Below are positions 1 to 4,966 of a stretch of DNA of 6,831 bases, piece by piece. Both the position numbers and the translations under genes were made by a program. The DNA is taken from NCBI GenBank assembly GCA_944391355.1, contig CALXTG010000073.1, positions 1-6,831 of the forward strand, in the 5' to 3' direction. Below the pieces are notes generated by a model. That model was not told where the DNA came from, did not search any database, and saw only the letters and a program-made list of their open reading frames with translations. The stretch's first letter is position 1; every line of letters begins with the position of its first letter. This stretch comes from an uncultured Alphaproteobacteria bacterium (GTDB lineage Bacteria; Pseudomonadota; Alphaproteobacteria; RF32; CAG-239).

Positions 1-26
1 ATTTTATGTTAGAGGAAAATTTTTTA

Positions 27-54
27 TTGTCAAATAAAAATATTCTCCTAAAAT
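27..54 (+). promoter_or_regulatory. Candidate sigma70-type promoter of dapE
   Basis: A TTGTCA box (27-32, five of six consensus bases) is followed after 16 bp by TAAAAT (49-54, five of six). This would start transcription near base 60 and leave a leader of about 20 bases before dapE. The surroundings are very AT-rich, so a chance match is possible, and the upstream gene is outside the window, so dapE could also be co-transcribed from further upstream. Confidence 0.45.
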
Positions 55-81
55 TATCGCAGCGAAAATAAGGATAAAAAG

Positions 82-1290
82 ATGTCGGAAGCAATTGACT
101 TATGCAAAAAACTGGTTCGGTTTCAAACAGATAATACTCATCTGGCCGATGATTTGGGAGTGTTGAAAGCCGGTATGAAGCTAGAAGCTTTGGGCAGCAG
201 CAATAATGTGAGCCCGGCTTTGGAGTTTTTGCAGGCTTATCTCGAGGGGTGCGGTTTTCAGGCAGAAATTGTCACTTTTGCTGATAAAGCCGGGCGGAAA
301 GTCGACAATCTGCTGGCTAAAATCGGAACCGGGCATCCGCATTTTCTGTTCGGCGGCCATATCGACGTGGTGCCGGCCGGGGATTTGAGTTTATGGAAGT
401 ATCCGCCTTATGAGGCGGCTGATGACGGCGAATATCTTTATGGTCGCGGCGTTTCCGATATGAAAGGCGGTATTGCCTGTTTTGTCGCGGCGGTAAAAGA
501 TTTTTTGGCGGAAAATAAGCTGCGCGGCGCCATCACGCTGATGATTTCCGGCGATGAGGAAGAAAGCGTTGTTGACGGCACCGAACGGTTGCTGGAATAT
601 GCGGCTGCCCGCGGTGAACAATATGATTTTGCGCTGGTCGGCGAGCCTTCTAATCCGAAAGAACTCGGCGAGGCGATTAAAATCGGCCGCCGCGGCGACG
701 TCTTTTTTAAGATTATCTCCAAGGGAACGGCCGGTCATACCGCTTATCCGCAGCTGGCAGATAATCCGATCAGCCACCTGGTGAAATTTCTTGCGGATTT
801 GACTGCTGAACCGCTGGATAACGGCAATGCTTTTTTTGAACCTTCGACAATGGCGCTGACGACCTTTGATGTCAATAATCCGGCTTCTAATGTTATTCCT
901 TCGGAAGCCTCAGCTGCGGTTGATGTTCGGTTTAACAGCGAGCACAGCGGCGTTTCGCTGACAGGTTATGTGCAGAAGAAGGCTGCTGTGGCGGAAGGCG
1001 ATATCAGGGTCGAAGCGCAAATTTACGGCGAATCTTTTTTAAGTTCGAAAGACGGCGCCTGCGCGCTTTTGGTTGAGGCGGTGCGTAAAGTTACCGGCCG
1101 CACGCCGGAGTATTCGACCGGCGGCGGCACTTCGGACGCGCGTTTTATTAAAAATTATTGTCAGGTGGTCGAATTCGGTCTGACTAACGAAACAATTCAT
1201 AAAACCAATGAGCGGGCTCGTCTGAGCGATATTGACAAGCTGCAGCGGGTTTACAGAGAATTTCTTGACAGCTATTTCCGCAAAGACTGA
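82..1290 (+). CDS. dapE: Succinyl-diaminopimelate desuccinylase (DapE)
   Basis: This is a cytoplasmic di-zinc M20-family hydrolase that converts N-succinyl-LL-2,6-diaminopimelate to LL-diaminopimelate and succinate, in the succinylase branch of lysine and peptidoglycan precursor synthesis. The full catalytic set is visible: H93 and D95 in GGHIDVVPAGD, D126 in GRGVSDMKGG, the general base E159 with zinc ligand E160 in SGDEEES, E188 in VGEPS, and H373 in ETIHKTNE. Other DapE hallmarks are NGRR-like IGRRGD after the GEPS motif, NVIPSE, and TGGGTSDARF at 346-355; these separate it from other M20 peptidases such as ArgE. At 402 residues it is about 25 longer than the usual roughly 375, because of an extra stretch at about residues 17-45 between the first two helices. 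The ATG has AAGGA seven bases upstream. The last 19 bases overlap the convergent gene that ends at 1272. Confidence 0.95.
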   Translation: MSEAIDLCKKLVRFQTDNTHLADDLGVLKAGMKLEALGSSNNVSPALEFLQAYLEGCGFQAEIVTFADKAGRKVDNLLAKIGTGHPHFLFGGHIDVVPAGDLSLWKYPPYEAADDGEYLYGRGVSDMKGGIACFVAAVKDFLAENKLRGAITLMISGDEEESVVDGTERLLEYAAARGEQYDFALVGEPSNPKELGEAIKIGRRGDVFFKIISKGTAGHTAYPQLADNPISHLVKFLADLTAEPLDNGNAFFEPSTMALTTFDVNNPASNVIPSEASAAVDVRFNSEHSGVSLTGYVQKKAAVAEGDIRVEAQIYGESFLSSKDGACALLVEAVRKVTGRTPEYSTGGGTSDARFIKNYCQVVEFGLTNETIHKTNERARLSDIDKLQRVYREFLDSYFRKD

Positions 1291-1790
1291 TTGAGGGTTT
1301 CTTCGAACTCGGCTTTGATATTGCGCTGACTGTTAAATTTTTCGTCGACTTTGATGCGCTCGTTACTGTTCATCTGGCGCAAATCGTTATCTAAATTTGT
1401 ATTTGACGGCCGTTCGCCGGTAGCGGCGATGTATTCCAGATCGCGCAGGTATTCCTGATATTTGCGTTGATATTCCGGTGTATCGGAAAGGTCTTTAACG
1501 ACGGCTTGAGAGGGCTGCGTCTCTGTTTGGGGGATTGTTGCCGCAATGCTCTCTGCCGGCTGAGCCGGTTCGGGGGCGGTGGCCTGAGGTAAAGAAACAT
1601 CCTGTTTTTCGCGATTGGTTTCAATGCGCTGATAATGCGGCATCGGCAGTTTTTCGGGCTGCGGTTCGGCAGATTTGGGAATAAAAAAGTTCGGTTTCAC
1701 CTGTTTGCGGACATAAGCGCCGCTCTGAGCCCGGGCAAAAGCCGCGCCGGCCAGCAGAACACAGATGACTAAGGCCAACAGTTTTTTCAT
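1272..1790 (-). CDS. Exported P/Q/E-rich protein of unknown function (172 aa)
   Basis: I do not recognise this protein. It opens with a clear Sec signal peptide: MKK, a hydrophobic core at about residues 4-18, and a likely signal peptidase I cut after A-R-A at residue 21. C10 lies inside the core and is not in a lipobox, so a lipoprotein is unlikely. The mature part begins with a basic segment, passes through a Pro/Gln/Glu/Ala-rich and probably disordered middle (about 40-100), and ends in a charged, probably helical region (about 103-172) rich in Tyr, Arg, Glu and Asn. No catalytic motif is visible. The ATG is preceded by GGAGA at 1797-1801 at good spacing. The TAG stop lies inside the 3' end of dapE, giving a 19-base tail-to-tail overlap. 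A periplasmic structural or adaptor role is possible but unproven. Confidence 0.8.
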   Translation of the reverse strand: MKKLLALVICVLLAGAAFARAQSGAYVRKQVKPNFFIPKSAEPQPEKLPMPHYQRIETNREKQDVSLPQATAPEPAQPAESIAATIPQTETQPSQAVVKDLSDTPEYQRKYQEYLRDLEYIAATGERPSNTNLDNDLRQMNSNERIKVDEKFNSQRNIKAEFEETLNQSLRK

Positions 1791-1879
1791 GGTTTCTCTC
1801 CGCTTGTTATATTTAGTTTAGGTACAAAAACTTTCAATTCGGTTAATAAATATTAAGAAGTTTGTTCTAAACTGTCTGT

Positions 1880-2668
1880 ATGAAAAACAGGCTTCTGACA
1901 GTTGCAGTGTTGGGACTGCTGGTCTTTACGGCGAAGGGCATACAGGCTCAGGACGCCACAATTAATTATGTTCGGGAGGAAAGAAGCGTTAAGCCGCAGC
2001 TCGGTACGCTGCTGTCCCGGGGGCCGTTTACCGGTAAGAACGAGTTTCGCAGTTGTGCGGAGATTTTGCCGGCGCCGGAAATTAATCTTTATACTTCTTA
2101 CGGAAAACTGCAATATGATTTCAGCCGTGATCGCGCTCATTTGACCGGCGCCGGCAAAAAGTTCGGCATTATTGAGCAGGGTTTGTTTGCGTCCGGGCTG
2201 GCTGTGGTAGAAGTTGCCTGGGAAATTTCGCTTAATACCTTGTCGCATACTCTGGATAACGGGCAGATATGTGTGGTTCCTTCAAGCGTTGATGTTTATA
2301 TCGGTTATCAAAACCCGGTCATTTATGTCGATAATGCCCTGAAACCGCATACCTGTGAATATAATCTGGTGATTCGGCATGAACAGACGCATCAGCAGAT
2401 TAATAAAACGGCACTCGAATATTTTTTGCCGATGTTTTATAATGCCATTGATCGTATCGCTAAAAGTGTTGAAGTTCAGGAAGTCAGACAGGTTAAAGAT
2501 ATTGATGGGGTTACGGCCGAACTGACCCGGCAATATGCAATCAGGCTCGAACCTTTGATTGAGCTGTTTAAAAGAGAATTGATGCTGGAGCAGGGCAAGC
2601 TCGACAACCATACCAATTATGAGATGGAAGGCCAGTTGTGCAAAAAATCTAGTCGGCGGCAGCGCTGA
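1880..2668 (+). CDS. Exported HEXXH-motif protein, putative zinc metallopeptidase (262 aa)
   Basis: A Sec signal peptide (basic MKNR, hydrophobic core to about residue 18, likely cut after I-Q-A at 23) directs this protein to the periplasm or outside. The key motif is H167-E168-Q169-T170-H171, the HEXXH zinc-binding and catalytic signature of many metallopeptidases. It sits in a probable helix right after a beta-rich stretch with VDVYIGYQNPVIYVDN. The mature protein has four cysteines (C59, C131, C159, C254), consistent with disulfides in an oxidising compartment. The third zinc ligand is not obvious; E180 is one candidate. The arrangement of a Cys, a V-x-V-x-x-G-Y-x-P strand, a second Cys and HEXXH resembles uncharacterised alphaproteobacterial exported proteins I have seen, but I cannot name a family. 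The start lacks a clear Shine-Dalgarno sequence; the nearest purine run (AAGAAG, 1855-1860) is 19 bases away. The 3' end overlaps the convergent HAD gene by 20 bases. Confidence 0.82.
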   Translation: MKNRLLTVAVLGLLVFTAKGIQAQDATINYVREERSVKPQLGTLLSRGPFTGKNEFRSCAEILPAPEINLYTSYGKLQYDFSRDRAHLTGAGKKFGIIEQGLFASGLAVVEVAWEISLNTLSHTLDNGQICVVPSSVDVYIGYQNPVIYVDNALKPHTCEYNLVIRHEQTHQQINKTALEYFLPMFYNAIDRIAKSVEVQEVRQVKDIDGVTAELTRQYAIRLEPLIELFKRELMLEQGKLDNHTNYEMEGQLCKKSSRRQR

Positions 2669-3323
2669 AAGCAACCTCATCCAGAAAACCGTTGATGCCG
2701 CGGAAAGCCGCGTCGATATATTCCAATCCCTTGGCTGAATTTTCTTTATAGAAAATTCGCACCGTCGTCATGCCGATTTCTTTGGGGTATTTCAAATTGC
2801 TGTAGCTGTCGTCGACAAAAATGCAGTCTTCGGGCTTAAAGCCGATTGCTTTGCAAAGCTGCAGATAAACTTCGGGGCTTTCATTTTTCTTTAAGGTATT
2901 AAAGTCTTCTACCGAATAGAAACGGCCTTTGAACAGTTCGTAAAGCCCGATTTTTTTGAGGATTTTTTCGGCCAGGCTGCGGCTGGAGTAGGTGAAAATA
3001 AACTGTTCGACCGGCAGAGCCTTAAGACGGGCGGGCAGGTCTTCAAAAGGTTCAATCAGTTCGACCGGAACGTTATTGTGGTAAGCGTCGTAAAATTCTT
3101 TGGCGTCCACGCCGTGTTCCTTATAAAAAAGCTCGCCGCCGTCACGATATTGCATATAAGATTCCTTGACTTTCTTTTTGGCGGTTTCATAGTCCAGCTC
3201 AACGCCGAGAATTTCGGTGAGAACCTTAGCCATAACGCCGTCGAGGATATCCGAATATTCGGGGGTGATTCGGTATAAAGTATTGTCTAAATCCCAAATA
3301 ATGGCCTTCTTGCTGAAAATCAA
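2649..3323 (-). CDS. HAD-superfamily hydrolase, pyrimidine 5'-nucleotidase-like
   Basis: This is a probable cytoplasmic phosphatase of the haloacid dehalogenase superfamily, most like the pyrimidine 5'-nucleotidase (SDT1-like) group, which dephosphorylates pyrimidine nucleoside monophosphates. Motif I is D11-L-D13-N-T-L-Y, with D11 as nucleophile and D13 as acid/base. A helical cap follows (about 18-100). Motif II is F-T111-Y-S-S, the motif III lysine is K145 or K146 in KKNESPEVY, and motif IV is F-V-D171-D172-S. GMTTVRI near residue 184 also fits this group. Motif III departs from the usual K-P: no proline follows the lysine, and the lysine-to-tyrosine distance is one longer than usual. The start is TTG, chosen because GGAGA lies six bases upstream and no ATG fits the frame before an upstream stop. 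The exact substrate cannot be read from sequence. Confidence 0.85.
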   Translation of the reverse strand: MIFSKKAIIWDLDNTLYRITPEYSDILDGVMAKVLTEILGVELDYETAKKKVKESYMQYRDGGELFYKEHGVDAKEFYDAYHNNVPVELIEPFEDLPARLKALPVEQFIFTYSSRSLAEKILKKIGLYELFKGRFYSVEDFNTLKKNESPEVYLQLCKAIGFKPEDCIFVDDSYSNLKYPKEIGMTTVRIFYKENSAKGLEYIDAAFRGINGFLDEVAFSAAAD

Positions 3324-3329
3324 TCTTAA

Positions 3330-3334
3330 TCTCC
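3330..3334 (-). promoter_or_regulatory. Ribosome binding site fixing the TTG start of the HAD gene
   Basis: On the minus strand GGAGA lies six bases before the TTG at 3323-3321. The frame stays open upstream to a TAA at 3368-3366 without any ATG or GTG start, so this Shine-Dalgarno sequence is the main evidence for a TTG start. The next residues, IFSKKAIIWDLDNT, place motif I at the normal distance from the N terminus. Confidence 0.7.
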
Positions 3335-3365
3335 GTTTCTTATTGCAAATTTTTAAAGCAGATAA

Positions 3366-3393
3366 TTAATAACAGATACAAAAATTTCGTCAA
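3366..3393 (-). promoter_or_regulatory. Candidate promoter of the HAD gene
   Basis: Read on the minus strand, TTGACG (3393-3388, five of six consensus bases) is followed after 16 bp by TATTAA (3371-3366, four of six). Transcription would begin near 3359, giving a leader of about 35 bases that contains the GGAGA site. Confidence 0.45.
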
Positions 3394-3468
3394 CAGCGAA
3401 TCTGCGGCTGTCAGCATTTTTGCACCGTTTCAGCGTCGGGAGATATGGAGAAAGTCGGGGCGGAAATG

Positions 3469-3496
3469 TTGAAAATCGGTTGACTCTGATTATATC
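3469..3496 (+). promoter_or_regulatory. Weak candidate promoter for the 135-aa exported protein
   Basis: TTGAAA (3469-3474) followed after 16 bp by TATATC (3491-3496) is the best-spaced pair upstream of the gene at 3532. A TTGACT at 3480-3485 is a better -35 box, but its nearest -10-like hexamer (TTTAAT, 3506-3511) is 20 bp away. Either could be used. Confidence 0.3.
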
Positions 3497-3531
3497 TGTT
3501 TTGTCTTTAATTACAGCCAAAGGGGTTAAAT

Positions 3532-3939
3532 ATGAAGAAAATTCTGGGAGTTTTTGCTTTTGCGGTTCTGTTTATGGCAATTGATAATTTTGCCAATGCC
3601 CAGAACCAAAGCGTGACGACGGTCGGAAATCCCGACTCTAATAATCTTTTGATTATCGAAGAAGGCTATCAAGCCGTAACGGTTCCGGTTAATGCCCAGC
3701 CGCAGAACAGCGTGCAGCCGAATACGGAAAACAATAATATGACAACGGAAGGAAATGTTCAGGTTGCTCCGGCGCCGGCTGATGCCGCAACTGCACCGGC
3801 CAACAGTATGCCGGCTCAGCCGCAGCCTTCGGCTTCTCAACCGAATGTGGATATGCCGTCCGCCGTTGTTGATGAACTGACTGAAGTCGATACGCCGGAT
3901 TCGACGGCCGTAGAAGCCAGCGAAACAATCTATCAGTAG
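3532..3939 (+). CDS. Small exported low-complexity protein of unknown function (135 aa)
   Basis: I do not recognise this protein. It has an N-terminal signal peptide with MKK, a Phe/Ala/Leu/Val core and a likely cut after A-N-A at residue 23, so it should be exported by Sec. The mature chain of about 112 residues begins with a short hydrophobic patch (LLIIEEGYQAVTVPV, about 39-53) that could be a beta element. It then becomes Pro/Ala/Gln/Asn-rich (about 54-108), and its end is acidic and Ser/Thr-rich. It has no cysteine and no visible catalytic motif, and most of it is probably disordered. The ATG is preceded by AAAGGGG at good spacing. The gene ends 18 bases before a strong hairpin terminator shared with the convergent rpmJ gene. 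Confidence 0.78.
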   Translation: MKKILGVFAFAVLFMAIDNFANAQNQSVTTVGNPDSNNLLIIEEGYQAVTVPVNAQPQNSVQPNTENNNMTTEGNVQVAPAPADAATAPANSMPAQPQPSASQPNVDMPSAVVDELTEVDTPDSTAVEASETIYQ

Positions 3940-3957
3940 GTTTTGTCCGGATATAAA

Positions 3958-3984
3958 AAAACCCGCTTAAATCCAGCGGGTTTT
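3958..3984. terminator. Bidirectional rho-independent terminator between the 135-aa protein gene and rpmJ
   Basis: A perfect 10-bp inverted repeat (3958-3967 with 3975-3984, core ACCCGCT/AGCGGGT) closes a 7-base loop. On the plus strand it runs into TTTTATTTTA; on the minus strand the A run at 3955-3960 becomes a U tract. It lies 18 bases after the stop of the plus gene and about 29 bases after the stop of rpmJ, so it is placed to end both convergent transcripts. Confidence 0.9.
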
Positions 3985-4013
3985 ATTTTAATGTTAAAAC
4001 TTTTATCAACAAA

Positions 4014-4139
4014 TTAACCTTGACGAGCTTTTAATTTGGGGTTCTTTTTATTGATGACGTAAACGCGACCTTTACGACGAACTACTTTGCAGTCCTTGTC
4101 GCGTACTTTTTTAGTTTTTAATGAACTGTAAACTTTCAT
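4014..4139 (-). CDS. rpmJ: 50S ribosomal protein L36 (zinc-ligand-free type)
   Basis: This 41-codon gene encodes a small, very basic protein that is a component of the large ribosomal subunit. Recognition rests on the start [11 protein letters not shown], the central [17 protein letters not shown] and the terminal KARQG, all typical of the 41-residue L36 of alphaproteobacteria. It has a single cysteine, C17, and lacks the Cys/Cys/Cys/His zinc ligands of the 37-38-residue form, so it is a C-minus L36, related in type to E. coli YkgM. The ATG has AAGGGA at 4146-4151, six bases upstream. The gene stands alone, with its own promoter (4170-4198) and the shared terminator at 3958-3984, rather than lying in a ribosomal protein operon. 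Whether it is the only L36 gene of the genome cannot be seen here. Confidence 0.95.
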   Translation of the reverse strand: MKVYSSLKTKKVRDKDCKVVRRKGRVYVINKKNPKLKARQG

Positions 4140-4169
4140 TTTTATTCCCTTTACAAACAGTTTGAGCGC

Positions 4170-4198
4170 AACTTATTCTAAAACTCCCCTTTTGTCAA
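4170..4198 (-). promoter_or_regulatory. Promoter of rpmJ
   Basis: On the minus strand a perfect TTGACA (4198-4193) is followed after 17 bp by TAAGTT (4175-4170), which would start transcription about 25 bases before the rpmJ ATG. The -10 box is a poor match, but the -35 box and spacing are ideal and the position is right for a highly expressed ribosomal gene. Confidence 0.6.
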
Positions 4199-4214
4199 CC
4201 TTAAAATTATAAAC

Positions 4215-4242
4215 TTGTATAGAAAATTTTTTTATTTATAAT
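4215..4242 (+). promoter_or_regulatory. Promoter of the 205-aa exported protein gene
   Basis: A perfect TATAAT (4237-4242) lies 16 bp after TTGTAT (4215-4220), a weaker -35 box. Transcription would begin near 4249, leaving a leader of about 20 bases with AGGAG at 4260-4264. The -35 box lies only about 16 bp from the -35 box of the divergent rpmJ promoter. Confidence 0.55.
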
Positions 4243-4269
4243 AGCCCGGGATAGTTATGAGGAGTTGTC

Positions 4270-4887
4270 ATGATAAGATTTCTGTTGGCGGCGGGGATGT
4301 TTCTGCTGGCGGCCGGAGAGGCGCGGGCGCAGATGAGTTATATGGACGAGGTGCGGGCGCTGGGCGCGGTTTCCGGGCAGGGGCTGGCCTGCGGCGCCGC
4401 AAAATATGATGATTTTGAATTGCTGGCGCGGGCAATCATGCTCAGCAAGGCACCGAGCGATAAACTGCGCAATGACGCAATTTATGCTTATAACGAAGAA
4501 AAAGCCAATGCCTATTTTTCCAAACAGATGGACGGTTTTTACGAATGCACCCTGATTAACCGCCGTTTTGACCGGCAGGAGATATTTAAGGCCGTGCTTT
4601 ATGAAGACGGGACAATTAAAATGCCTGACGGCAAAGTTATTACGCCGCGCCAGCCTTATGATGCGACGATGATTTATAAAAAAGACGATAAAATCCGCGA
4701 GAATCTGCAGGCGATTTATGACGGGAACGGCAACGGCCGGGTAATAGACGTCCGGGTTCAGGATTCGACTATTCCCGCGGCGCCGGCTGTCAAAAAGCAG
4801 ACTAAGCCCGCCGTTCGCCGGCTTAAGGCCGGTCAGAGCCGGGCGGTTTCTCCCGATGCCGGGATTGCCCATTTGAAACGGCGCTGA
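4270..4887 (+). CDS. Exported protein of unknown function with paired cysteines and a basic tail (205 aa)
   Basis: I cannot name this protein. The signal peptide has a short basic start, a hydrophobic core at about residues 4-15 and a likely cut after A-R-A at residue 20. The mature N-terminal part carries the segment LGAVSGQGLACG (about 31-42). A mostly helical domain follows (about 43-110), with two cysteines, C41 and C93, that could form a disulfide in the periplasm. Next comes a short beta-like part (VLYEDGTIKMPDGKVITPR, about 116-134). The last 40 residues or so are Pro/Ala-rich and strongly basic, ending KRR, and could bind an acidic partner or the envelope. The start is well supported by AGGAG five bases upstream. 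No enzymatic motif is visible. The GQGLACG segment looks conserved to me, but I cannot assign it to a named family. Confidence 0.8.
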   Translation: MIRFLLAAGMFLLAAGEARAQMSYMDEVRALGAVSGQGLACGAAKYDDFELLARAIMLSKAPSDKLRNDAIYAYNEEKANAYFSKQMDGFYECTLINRRFDRQEIFKAVLYEDGTIKMPDGKVITPRQPYDATMIYKKDDKIRENLQAIYDGNGNGRVIDVRVQDSTIPAAPAVKKQTKPAVRRLKAGQSRAVSPDAGIAHLKRR

Positions 4888-4904
4888 GCTTTGCTATTTA
4901 AATG

Positions 4905-4932
4905 TTGCAAATCGGGCTTTTTTAAGTATACT
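4905..4932 (+). promoter_or_regulatory. Candidate promoter of ettA
   Basis: TTGCAA (4905-4910, four of six consensus bases) and TATACT (4927-4932, five of six) are separated by 16 bp. The start point would be near 4939, about 28 bases before the ettA ATG. It lies directly after the preceding gene, so read-through from that gene is also possible. Confidence 0.5.
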
Positions 4933-4966
4933 GCGGGAAATTTGAAAATAAGGAGTTAAAAATATT

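Noticed and set aside
438..777. Long open frames on the minus strand inside dapE
   Set aside because: They lie fully within a confidently identified gene, have no good start signals, and encode low-complexity or arginine-rich sequence typical of antisense frames.
1806..1837. A minus-strand promoter for the 172-aa exported protein (TTGAAA with TATAAC)
   Set aside because: The good -10 hexamer is 20 bp from the -35 box, and the hexamers at 16-17 bp match only three of six bases, so the pair is not strong enough to annotate.
3340..3417. A 25-codon minus-strand ORF with a hydrophobic run (FLYLLLIICF) upstream of the HAD gene
   Set aside because: It has no Shine-Dalgarno sequence, overlaps the best HAD promoter, and its hydrophobic residues come from AT-rich sequence; chance is the simpler explanation.
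3445..3483. A 12-codon plus-strand ORF upstream of the 135-aa gene, as a possible leader peptide
   Set aside because: The purine run GGGAG is too close to the ATG, there is no run of regulatory codons, and no attenuator hairpin follows.
4255..4872. A 205-codon minus-strand frame opposite the exported protein gene
   Set aside because: The plus-strand frame has a signal peptide, a strong SD and a promoter, whereas the minus-strand frame has none of these.
4890..4923. A TTTGC/GCAAA hairpin followed by a T run after the 205-aa gene, as a terminator
   Set aside because: The stem is only 5 bp with a 12-base loop and few GC pairs, the T run does not follow the stem directly, and the region is better explained as the ettA promoter.
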